A stretch of 16,369 bases of DNA from Betaproteobacteria bacterium. GTDB taxonomy: Bacteria; Pseudomonadota; Gammaproteobacteria; Burkholderiales; SG8-41. The first letter of the stretch is position 1. Every line of letters starts with the position of its first letter. A program made the position numbers and the translations under genes. The DNA lies in NCBI GenBank assembly GCA_016177355.1, contig JACOVL010000139.1:1-16369 (forward strand), read 5' to 3'. Of the stretch, positions 6,750 to 12,621 are shown in pieces. Below the pieces are notes generated by a model. That model was not told where the DNA came from. It did no database searches and saw nothing but the letters and a program-made list of their open reading frames with translations.

Positions 6750-7718
6750 TCACCGGTCCGTCCGGGCGCCCGCGAACTTGACGATCTTCGCCCACTTGGC
6801 GATGTCGCCATGCAGGTACTTCTCGTATTCGGCGACCGACATCCTGAACGGTGTCGCGCCCTGCTTGGCCCATACCTCCCTGACATCGGAACGGTTGGTG
6901 ACCTTCGTAATCTCGGCGTTCAGCCGCTCGACGATCGCTCCCGGCGTTCCGGCCGGCGCCATTACCCCGATCCAGATGGTGGTCTCGTAGCCCTTCACGC
7001 CCGCTTCCGCTATCGTCGGGAGATCCGGCGCCACCGCCGAGCGCGTCCGTCCCGACGTGGCAAGCGCCCGCACCTTGCCGCCTTTCGCGATCGGCAGCAT
7101 GGTGGTGATCGCATCCAGCATCATTTCGGTCTGTCCGCTCATGACGCTGGTGCGCGCGTCCCCGCTGCTCTTGTGGGGAACGTGCAGGATGTCCACGCCC
7201 GCGAGCGCCTTGAACAACTCGCCCGCCATGTGGTAGGGCGTGCCGGTTCCGGATGAGGAGTAATTCATGCCGCCCTTGGCTTTCCTCGCAAGCGCGACCA
7301 GTTCCTTCACGGACTTCGCCGGAACCGACGGATGCACCACCAGCAGCAGGTCGGAGTAATTGATGGGAGCCACCGCAACGAAGTCCCTCATCAACACGAA
7401 CGGCTTCCTGGACACCAGCGATTCGTTGACGGTATGGGTATTGGACATGACCAGCAGCGTATAGCCGTCCGGCGGAGACTTGGCGACGATTTCCGTGCCG
7501 ATGATGGACCCGGCGCCGGGCCGCGCGTCCACGACCCACGGCTGGCCGAGCGGCCCCTGCATGTGCTGACCCAGGAAACGGGCGTAAATGTCGGCCGGCC
7601 CGCCCGTTCCGAACGGGACGATGACGCGAATCGGTTTCGCCGGATAGGTTTGCGCGTATGCTGCGGCGCAGCCGAGCACGGCAGCCGCCATCAGCGATGC
7701 AATTCGCAATGTAGTCAT
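6750..7718 (-). CDS. Bug/TctC-family periplasmic substrate-binding protein (copy 3, first in operon)
   Basis: This 322-residue protein has a signal peptide (cleavage near AYAQ-TY) and the Bug-family start YPAKPIRVIVPFGTGGPADI, then RPGAGSIIGTEIVA, PPDGYTLLVM and the C-terminal PTIAEAGVKGYETTIWIGV. It is clearly less like copies 1 and 2 than they are like each other (FGTGGPAD in place of FPPGG-x-AD). It resembles the stand-alone Bug proteins that many Burkholderiales encode in large numbers. AGAGGAGA precedes the ATG. As the first gene of the transcript it would be the most strongly made. A sigma-70-like promoter lies about 50-75 bp upstream. Confidence 0.95.
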   Translation of the reverse strand: MTTLRIASLMAAAVLGCAAAYAQTYPAKPIRVIVPFGTGGPADIYARFLGQHMQGPLGQPWVVDARPGAGSIIGTEIVAKSPPDGYTLLVMSNTHTVNESLVSRKPFVLMRDFVAVAPINYSDLLLVVHPSVPAKSVKELVALARKAKGGMNYSSSGTGTPYHMAGELFKALAGVDILHVPHKSSGDARTSVMSGQTEMMLDAITTMLPIAKGGKVRALATSGRTRSAVAPDLPTIAEAGVKGYETTIWIGVMAPAGTPGAIVERLNAEITKVTNRSDVREVWAKQGATPFRMSVAEYEKYLHGDIAKWAKIVKFAGARTDR

Positions 7719-7765
7719 GGTCTCCTCTGGTGTAGATTTATTGTGTATTCAGGGTGCCGGGTGTG

Positions 7766-7794
7766 AGTATCGTATCCCCGCCCGGCTGCGTCAA
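7766..7794 (-). promoter_or_regulatory. Predicted sigma-70 promoter of the TTT operon
   Basis: On the minus strand, TTGACG (7789-7794, five of six bases) and GATACT (7766-7771, four of six) are separated by 17 bp, the optimal distance. The start of transcription would be near 7758, giving a leader of about 40 bases before the first Bug gene, with its AGAGGAGA site. No experimental support is available from the sequence. Confidence 0.45.
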
Positions 7795-7866
7795 CCGCGC
7801 GCCGGAGATGCGCGGATTCGGACGGTCTTTGGGGTATGCTGCCGGACTTCACTCGAAACCCACACT

Positions 7867-7870
7867 GGAG
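7867..7870 (+). promoter_or_regulatory. Ribosome binding site deciding the start at 7878
   Basis: GGAG lies seven bases before the ATG at 7878. No such site precedes the earlier in-frame ATG at 7836. The shorter start also places the twin-arginine motif at the usual distance from the N-terminus. Confidence 0.65.
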
Positions 7871-7877
7871 AACCTCC

Positions 7878-8621
7878 ATGAAAACGGACGACACGATGCA
7901 ACGTAACCGCCGCCGCATTCTGCAATCCGCCGCCGCGAGCCTCGTCCTCTGCGCTTTGCCGCCAGCGGCACGGGCAGCCGACGCCAGGAAGGGCCTCAGA
8001 ATCGGCGTCATCGGATCGGGCCGCGTCGGCGGCACGGTCGGCGCGCTGTGGGTCAAGGCCGGGCACGAAGTCATGTTTTCGTCCCTCGACATCGAGCACG
8101 ACCGGAAACTGGCCGCGAGCATCGGTTCCGGCACGCGCGCGGGCACGCCGAAGGAGGCCGCGGCTTTTGGCGAGGTGCTTTTCTTCGCGGTGCCCTACGC
8201 GGCCCTGCCCGGGCTTGGACGCGATCTCGCGGCCGAGATCAAGGGCAAGATCGTGCTCGACGCCAGCAATCCCATTCCCGCCCGCGATGGCGACATGGCG
8301 AAAGACGCGCTCGCCAAAGGCACGGGTGTCGCCTCGCCGCAGTTTCTGCCCGGCGCGCGGATCGTGCGCGCATACAACGAAGTGGGCTACGCCCGCATGC
8401 GCGACGAAGCGCATCGCGCCGGGGAACGCCTCGCCATCCCGCTTGCCGGCGACGACGCGCAGGCAGTGAAGACGGCCGTCCGTCTGGTGCGGGACGCCGG
8501 CCACGAGCCGGTCGTCGTCGGCGGCCTCGCGCGCGCCCGGGAGTTCGATTACGGCACGCCGGTATTCGGCAAGCCGATGACCGCCACGGAACTGCGCAAG
8601 GCGCTCGGCCTCAATCCGTAG
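7878..8621 (+). CDS. Tat-exported NADPH-dependent F420 reductase-like protein
   Basis: The protein (247 residues from the ATG at 7878) has a twin-arginine-like signal, RNRRRILQSAAASLVL, with cleavage near ARA-AD (residues 31-34). The mature part is a Rossmann-fold domain of the NADPH-dependent F420 reductase type (COG2085): GSGRVGG at 46-52 is the dinucleotide loop, followed by a conserved DASNP in the middle. Related proteins reduce NADP or F420, but many members are of unknown function, and export by Tat suggests a bound cofactor acting in the periplasm. The upstream ATG at 7836 would add 14 residues; GGAG at 7867-7870 supports 7878 instead. Six bases separate the stop from the transporter gene, so the two form an operon. 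The direction is divergent from the TTT operon. Confidence 0.85.
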   Translation: MKTDDTMQRNRRRILQSAAASLVLCALPPAARAADARKGLRIGVIGSGRVGGTVGALWVKAGHEVMFSSLDIEHDRKLAASIGSGTRAGTPKEAAAFGEVLFFAVPYAALPGLGRDLAAEIKGKIVLDASNPIPARDGDMAKDALAKGTGVASPQFLPGARIVRAYNEVGYARMRDEAHRAGERLAIPLAGDDAQAVKTAVRLVRDAGHEPVVVGGLARAREFDYGTPVFGKPMTATELRKALGLNP

Positions 8622-8627
8622 ACCGGG

Positions 8628-9983
8628 ATGAGCGGAAGCGTGCTGCACCGCCGGCTTGCCAGGGTGGTCGCGGTGCGGCCGGTCGAAGTGCGCGCGCTGT
8701 TGTGGTCGTTCGCCTATTTCTTCTGCCTGCTTGCCGGCTACTACGTCTTGCGCCCCCTGCGCGACGAAATGGGCATCGCGGGCGGCGTGCGCAACCTGCC
8801 GTGGCTGTTTACAGCGACATTCATCGTCATGCTCGCCGTGGTGCCGGTGTTCGGCGCCGTGGTCGCCCGCCTGCCCCGGCGGCGCTTCATCCCGCTCGTC
8901 TACCACTTCTTCGTCGCCAATATCGCGATCTTCTGGCTGTTGTTGACGCTCGACATCGGCAAGCTCCAGGTCGCGCGCGCGTTCTTCGTGTGGATCAGCG
9001 TGTTCAACCTGTTCGCGGTGTCGGTGTTCTGGTCGTTCATGGCCGACCTGTATGCATCCGAGCAGGGCAAGCGGCTGTTCGGCTTTATCGCAGCCGGCGG
9101 ATCCGCCGGCGCGCTGGCGGGACCGACGTTGACGGTCTGGCTCGCGGCCCCGCTCGGCCCGGTCAACCTGCTGATCGTCGCCGCGCTCTTGCTCGAAGCC
9201 GCCGTGCTGTGCGCGCTGCGGCTGGAGAGCGCCGCACCGCAGCTCAGGACCGAGGCCCGCGCAGCGTCGGGCGCCGCGCCCGCCGGTGCGCCTGATGCCG
9301 CGGCCCCCGAGCCGCCAGAAGCGGCGGAAATCGGCGGCGACTGGCTGGCCGGGATCTACATGGTGCTGCGCTCGCCTTACCTCGCCGGCATCGCGTTATG
9401 GGTGGCGTTGTTGTCGCTCGCCGGGACCTTCCTTTATTTCCAGCAGGCGAACATCGTTGCCGCCGCTTCCGACGACCCGGCGGTGCGCACGCGCATATTC
9501 GCCACCATCGATTTCGCGACCGGCATCCTGACCATTATCGTGCAGTGTTTTGCGACGGGCCGGCTGATCACGCGCTTCGGCGCCGGCCCGGCGGCGGCAT
9601 TCCTCCCCTTTGTATTCTGCCTGGGCTTCCTGGCGCTCTGGCTGACGCCCATGCTGTGGGTGGTGATCGCGTTCCAGGCGGCCCAGCGCGCCGCCAATTT
9701 CGCGATCTCGAATCCGGCGCGCGAAGTGCTGTTCACGGTGCTCGCGCGCGAGGAAAAGTACAAAGCCAAGAACGTGATCGACATCGTCGTGTTCCGCGGC
9801 GGCGACGCGGCGAGCGGCTGGCTGTTCGCGTTGCTCCGCGGCAGCGGGCTGGAACTCGGCGCGATTTCGCTCGCCACCGTGCCGGTGACCGCTGCATGGC
9901 TCGCGCTCGCGCTGGCGCTCGGACGCGCGCACGAGCGCCGCACGCGCGAATCCGGTCGATCAACCGCAGATAAACACAGATGA
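8628..9983 (+). CDS. ATP/ADP translocase-like (NTP/NDP exchange) MFS-type membrane transporter
   Basis: This 451-residue membrane protein has about twelve hydrophobic segments, split by a polar, Ala/Pro-rich loop near residues 205-235. The opening FAYFFCLLAGYYVLRPLRDEMG (about 27-48) and a later SVFWSFMADLYASEQGKRLFG (about 126-146) are typical of the bacterial family related to plastid/Rickettsia nucleotide translocases (COG3202). In free-living bacteria the substrate is usually unknown, so nucleotide exchange is not shown here. It starts six bases after the reductase-like gene, and its last codons (STADKHR) and stop lie in the left arm of the repeat 9961-10059. The repeat has probably replaced the original C-terminus. 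No ribosome binding site is strong. Confidence 0.88.
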   Translation: MSGSVLHRRLARVVAVRPVEVRALLWSFAYFFCLLAGYYVLRPLRDEMGIAGGVRNLPWLFTATFIVMLAVVPVFGAVVARLPRRRFIPLVYHFFVANIAIFWLLLTLDIGKLQVARAFFVWISVFNLFAVSVFWSFMADLYASEQGKRLFGFIAAGGSAGALAGPTLTVWLAAPLGPVNLLIVAALLLEAAVLCALRLESAAPQLRTEARAASGAAPAGAPDAAAPEPPEAAEIGGDWLAGIYMVLRSPYLAGIALWVALLSLAGTFLYFQQANIVAAASDDPAVRTRIFATIDFATGILTIIVQCFATGRLITRFGAGPAAAFLPFVFCLGFLALWLTPMLWVVIAFQAAQRAANFAISNPAREVLFTVLAREEKYKAKNVIDIVVFRGGDAASGWLFALLRGSGLELGAISLATVPVTAAWLALALALGRAHERRTRESGRSTADKHR

Positions 9984-10059
9984 ACACGGATAGTTCAGGT
10001 TCAAGACGGGCGGAGTTTTGCCTTTTTTATCTGTGTGTATCCGCGTTTATCTGCGGTTG
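9961..10059. repeat. Imperfect inverted repeat with 32-bp arms between two convergent genes
   Basis: The left arm (9961-9992) and the right arm (10028-10059) match in 27 of 32 positions as reverse complements, and the outer 15 bases (CAACCGCAGATAAAC) match perfectly. The arms carry the recurring word CAGATAAAC-x-C-x-GAT. A 35-bp centre holds a run of six Ts (10023-10028). The element exactly fills the space between the stop of the transporter gene and that of the UGSC gene (stop at 10062-10064). It could be a bidirectional terminator; similar ATCTGCGTT-type words are common intergenic repeats in some bacterial genomes. Confidence 0.85.
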
Positions 10060-10061
10060 CA

Positions 10062-10583
10062 TTAAGAAGTAAGCATTCTCAGCGCGGGCCCGACCGCGTC
10101 GTCGGCGATCTTCTTCAGCTCGTCCGGCGTGCGGTTCTGGATCGGGTGCGGGACGTAGACGACCGCCGGCTCGAAGCCGAGCGCCTGCGACTGCTTTGCG
10201 ACCGCGTCGGCGAATTCAGCGGTGACGACGGAGACGCCGGGGATGCCGCGTCCGTCGAAGTTCATGAGGTCGTGCAGACTGCACGACGTGCACGACCCTC
10301 AGTCGGACAGCCCGATCAGCACGACATCAACCTCGGATGCGATTTTCTGGAGGTTCTCGGGCGTCGCGACCTTGGCGTTGGTCGGCTTGCCGCAGCGCTT
10401 CGTCTTGAGCCCCTCCTCATTGAAGCGTTTCTCGACCTGGTCGAGGAACTCGGGGGTGCGCGTCTTGCCGATATCGAAGAGGCCGATGGTCAGCCCCGCC
10501 AGCGATTTCGGCGGCGCGCGCCGCGGGCGCTTCACGGAAGAAGTTTCGGCGGTAGGATCTCGCATCCATTGCATCGAGGCCAT
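10062..10583 (-). CDS. UGSC-family selenoprotein, in-frame TGA (Sec95)
   Basis: If TGA at 10299-10301 is read as selenocysteine, one 173-residue protein results, from the ATG at 10583 (with AGGAGAG upstream) to TAA at 10062-10064. Conventional gene calling would split it into a 94-residue and a 67-residue piece. The region around residue 95 reads GLSD-U-GSCTSC-SLHDLMNFD. This matches the UGSC family, in which U-G-S-C-T-S-C or C-G-S-C-T-S-C occupies the same place, so a redox-active Sec95 with Cys98 and Cys101 is likely. The flanks also fit: an N-terminal GLTIGLFD-x-GK and C-terminal GRGIPGVSVVTAEF and VYVPHP. A perfect hairpin follows the TGA (separate entry). The exact role of the family is not settled; I infer a redox or thiol/organoselenium function. 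It depends on sel genes elsewhere. Confidence 0.85.
10268..10297 (-). promoter_or_regulatory. Possible bacterial SECIS hairpin after the TGA of the UGSC gene
   Basis: Two bases after the TGA (10299-10301), GGTCGTGCA (10289-10297) pairs perfectly with TGCACGACC (10268-10276) across a 12-base loop (10277-10288). An alternative short stem, TGCAC/GTGCA, competes within the same stretch. Bacterial SECIS elements lie directly 3' of the UGA and bind SelB, so the place is right. The apical loop has not been checked against SelB requirements. Confidence 0.55.
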
Positions 10584-10608
10584 ATCTGCTCTCCTATAGT
10601 GCTATCAC

Positions 10609-10707
10609 ACCACCCCCGCCCTTCGGTCGACCCCTCCTCGACGAGGAGGGGAGAATAATATTCCCCTCCTTTGCAAGGAGGGGTGGCTGCGAAGCAGCCG
10701 GGGTGGT
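10609..10707. repeat. 99-bp palindromic element with three nested hairpins
   Basis: ACCACCCC (609-616 of the 10-kb block) and GGGGTGGT (10700-10707) are inverted ends of an element. Inside it lie three perfect hairpins: CCCCTCCTCG/CGAGGAGGGG (10631-10651), CCCCTCCTT/AAGGAGGGG (10663-10683) and GGCTGC/GCAGCC (10685-10699). An AT-rich linker of 11 bases separates the first two. The element sits between the ends of the large Trx-linked frame (stop at 10708-10710) and the UGSC gene start. Such GGAGGGG-type repeats occur widely as REP- or MITE-like intergenic units, and this one may stabilise or separate the two messages. Confidence 0.85.
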
Positions 10708-11379
10708 TCAGTTCCGAATCTCTTTGGTCACCGGCTGCAATTCCAGCTTGTTGCGGCCGGCGAGCCACCCCGGCAGGATAGCCGAAAACAGCCCCGCTTT
10801 CCCGCCCGCGCGCACCACCATCAATCCGTCGTCGTGGAACTTGGGTATCTGCTCCGCGGCGCGGCTCGCGGGCACGCCCTCGCCGACGCCGTCCGCGCCC
10901 GCCACCAGCTCCTTGCCCGGGCGGATCGTCGCCTCGTAGAGCGCGCGCTCGATTCTCCCGCGGTCCCAGCCGGCCTCGCGGTAGATCGCGTAGTGCTCGG
11001 GCGAGAGCACCAGCACCGCTCGCGCCGACTGTACCAGCTTGGGATGCCCGATCTTGACGAGCGACATCCCGATCGAGCGCGAGAGCGCCTCCGGCGTGCG
11101 CGACTTCTGGTCCACGAACGCTTCCGGGCCGTGGCCCTGGAACAGCGTCACGGTGGAGACGCCGCGCGCGAAGCCGCGCGCGACCGACAGCGGTTCCCAT
11201 TCGGGGTCCGATTCGTCCTCGGCGAAGCACAGCGTGAACTTGCTGGGCGCGCCGAGCACCGAGCGGTCCGCCTCGCCCGGCCGGCCGCCGCCCACGTTCT
11301 GCACGACGAGATTCAGCGCCCGTCCGATCGTCGCGTTCGCCCGGTTGCCCTGCCCCAGCGCGTTGATGCCGCTGTTCAT
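10708..11379 (-). CDS. C-terminal part of the large UGSC-associated domain, after the TAA
   Basis: The 223-residue piece begins with MNSGINALGQGNRANATIGRAL (split for length) and ends at 10708. Codons between the TAA and this ATG (FSSPIVIVNGPVAKKIG) are also of the same domain, so the ATG at 11379 is only the first internal Met. Further marks are NVGGGRPGEADRS, FCFAEDESDPEWEPLSV (written FTLCFAEDE in this copy) and VVRAGGKAGLFSAILPGW. It lies directly upstream of the 99-bp element and the UGSC gene, in the same direction. The function of this domain is not known to me with certainty. Confidence 0.55.
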   Translation of the reverse strand: MNSGINALGQGNRANATIGRALNLVVQNVGGGRPGEADRSVLGAPSKFTLCFAEDESDPEWEPLSVARGFARGVSTVTLFQGHGPEAFVDQKSRTPEALSRSIGMSLVKIGHPKLVQSARAVLVLSPEHYAIYREAGWDRGRIERALYEATIRPGKELVAGADGVGEGVPASRAAEQIPKFHDDGLMVVRAGGKAGLFSAILPGWLAGRNKLELQPVTKEIRN

Positions 11380-11430
11380 TCCGATTTTCTTCGCGACCGG
11401 GCCGTTGACGATGACGATCGGGCTCGAGAA

Positions 11431-11787
11431 TTAAGTGGTCGCGAGCACGCCGTGCAGCGTAAACATGGGTTCGAGCGCGGCTTCCAGCGCCGCGAGCAGC
11501 ACCGGCATGAACGAAGGCTTGCAGCCGGCGAGCACGGCGTTGATCGCGACCTTCTCGACGGTACAGGTGCCGAGATACGGGGGAATTTTGCCGACGACCT
11601 CGTCCGGGCGCCGCTGCGTGCCCTGCAGCATCGCGAGCACGCGCTCGTCGGTGGGCGGCGTGACCGGCAGGCCGTCGCTCCAGCCGCGCTCGAAGCAGAC
11701 TTCGAGCGGGTCGGCTCCCTCGCCGTATTCGATCTTGCGCGAGGCGAGCGTGCCGCCCCTGTGTTTCGCTGCCAGCCGCTCGGCCAC
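11431..11787 (-). CDS. Middle part of the large UGSC-associated domain (GTG start to in-frame TAA)
   Basis: The frame from the first possible start after the TGA (GTG at 11787) to TAA gives 118 residues, with RKIEYGEGADPLEVCFERGWSD (split) and CTVEKVAINAVLAGCKPSFMPV. It is 27 bases after the TGA and in the same frame. No ribosome binding site precedes the GTG, so independent translation is doubtful; I see it as the first half of the large domain. It would start inside the domain, since sequence upstream, GSRSLEPG, also looks coding. Confidence 0.55.
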   Translation of the reverse strand: MAERLAAKHRGGTLASRKIEYGEGADPLEVCFERGWSDGLPVTPPTDERVLAMLQGTQRRPDEVVGKIPPYLGTCTVEKVAINAVLAGCKPSFMPVLLAALEAALEPMFTLHGVLATT

Positions 11788-11811
11788 CCCGGGCTCGAGG
11801 GAGCGCGACCC

Positions 11812-12156
11812 TCACCCCGGCTGGAACGCGGGCAGCGCCGCGCCGAGATCGGCGATGCCGGTCAGCCTTCGCCAGCCGTCGCGGTCCCAGCCGACGACGC
11901 GCTCGGCCTCGCGCCCGGCCTCGAAGCGGATCAGCGTGGGCGTGAATTCGATATTGTTGAGGTACGAATGGTCGAGCTCGCGGTCGTCCACCACCCGTTC
12001 GACCCCCGCGGGAAAGCGCGGATCATCCTGCGACACGATCCTGAAGTGCGGCAACCTGCCCGCCACGTCCCGCATCAGCGGCTCGATCAGCGTGCAGGCC
12101 GGGCACGCCCGCTTGGCGAACACCGCCAGCCCGTCAGTAATCAGCACCGTTTCCAT
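11812..12156 (-). CDS. Thioredoxin-like domain protein (N-terminal part; TGA may be Sec)
   Basis: This 114-residue piece starts with METVLITDGLAVFAKRACPACTLIEP: a CPAC motif (Cys18, Cys21) on the first strand-helix of a thioredoxin fold. The cis-Pro is seen in FTPTLIRF (Pro73), and the helix after it ends in FQPG just before the TGA. As a separate protein it would be a short thioredoxin/glutaredoxin-type oxidoreductase in the cytoplasm. As the N-terminal domain of a longer selenoprotein it would be followed by U-G-S-R. A hairpin that includes the TGA itself (GAGGG/CCCTC, about 11798-11813) can form, but that is not the usual SECIS place. The ATG has a GGAG about ten bases upstream. It is divergent from the lipoprotein gene, 44 bp away. 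Confidence 0.8.
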   Translation of the reverse strand: METVLITDGLAVFAKRACPACTLIEPLMRDVAGRLPHFRIVSQDDPRFPAGVERVVDDRELDHSYLNNIEFTPTLIRFEAGREAERVVGWDRDGWRRLTGIADLGAALPAFQPG

Positions 12157-12200
12157 CGCGTGTGGCTCCGCACTTTCCGCTGCTCCGATAGTCTAAGCCA

Positions 12201-12560
12201 ATGTTGACCTCCCGATTACCCACATTCCGCAATGCGGTCCTCGCGGCGCTGCTCGCAGCGGCGCTCGGCGCCTGCGCCGATCTGCGCTGGCACAAACCCG
12301 GCGCCGGCGCTGCAGAACTCGATCGGGAACTCGGGCAATGCCGCCAGGAAGCGCGCTTCCGGTCCGCGCGCGAGGCAGGGCTGCCGGGGTCCGCCTTGCC
12401 GCAGACGATCGTCGTCGACCCGCAGGGACGCACCGTCGCCGTCCAGCCGCGCTCGCCCGACTCCGAGCGCTTTCTGCTGGAGCATGACTTGATGCGGCTC
12501 TGCATGCGCCAGAAGGGCTACGAGCTCGCGCCGGAGCCCCCGGCGAGCGTGCGCAACTGA
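12201..12560 (+). CDS. Small lipoprotein of unknown function
   Basis: The 119-residue product has a signal peptide and a lipobox, LGAC, with Cys25 as the lipidation site, so it should be an outer- or inner-membrane lipoprotein facing the periplasm. Position 26 is Ala, which is not an inner-membrane retention signal. The mature part is charged and holds a Cys-rich pair, QCRQEA and LCMRQKGYEL, typical of small proteobacterial lipoproteins whose C-terminus has CM-x-x-KGY. I do not know its function. There is no good ribosome binding site, and a TAGTCT box lies close upstream. It is divergent from the thioredoxin-like gene and convergent with the dehydrogenase gene. Confidence 0.75.
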   Translation: MLTSRLPTFRNAVLAALLAAALGACADLRWHKPGAGAAELDRELGQCRQEARFRSAREAGLPGSALPQTIVVDPQGRTVAVQPRSPDSERFLLEHDLMRLCMRQKGYELAPEPPASVRN

Positions 12561-12621
12561 CGCCGGCGTGGTTGCTTCGGCTACGGGCAGGCGAACGCCG
12601 GTGGTCACGGCAGGGTTCGGC

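Larger units (their letters stand above)
10708..12156 (-). pseudogene. Thioredoxin-fused UGSC-associated large protein, one frame with TGA and TAA (composite)
   Basis: From ATG 12156 to the stop at 10708-10710 a single reading frame of 483 codons holds two internal stops: TGA at 11812-11814 (codon 115) and TAA at 11431-11433 (codon 242). Residues 1-114 are thioredoxin-like, and the rest is a large domain with marks such as GWSDGLPVTPPTDERVLAML, CTVEKVAINAVLAGCKP and GQGNRANATIGRAL. As the frame is kept across both stops, I infer one ancestral gene. The TGA lies in TGA-GGG-TCG, the same bases as in the neighbouring UGSC gene, and homologues may have Cys there. The TAA is not a Sec codon and falls before SSPIVIVNGP, where I would expect a short variable residue, perhaps Tyr (TAC). 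So this is a damaged gene, a sequence error, or a two-protein arrangement. Confidence 0.6.

Noticed and set aside
5710..7539. 609-codon frame as a fusion protein
   Set aside because: The upper half is a shadow of the copy 3 Bug gene. The ribosome binding site and signal peptide at 6687 mark the true start.
10609..10707. CRISPR array or integration site
   Set aside because: The repeats are inverted rather than direct with spacers, and no cas or integrase gene is present.
11431..11433. TAA as a further selenocysteine codon
   Set aside because: Selenocysteine is coded by UGA only, and no recoding of UAA in bacteria of this kind is known to me. Nonsense mutation or a sequence error is simpler.
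11798..11813. Hairpin around the second TGA as a SECIS
   Set aside because: The GAGGG/CCCTC stem includes the TGA itself, so its loop is too near the codon for the usual bacterial SECIS. It is not counted as support for Sec.
10834..12207. Plus-strand 457-codon frame antisense to the Trx/large-domain gene
   Set aside because: Arg- and His-rich with no motif. The minus-strand frame shows CPAC and conserved domain marks.
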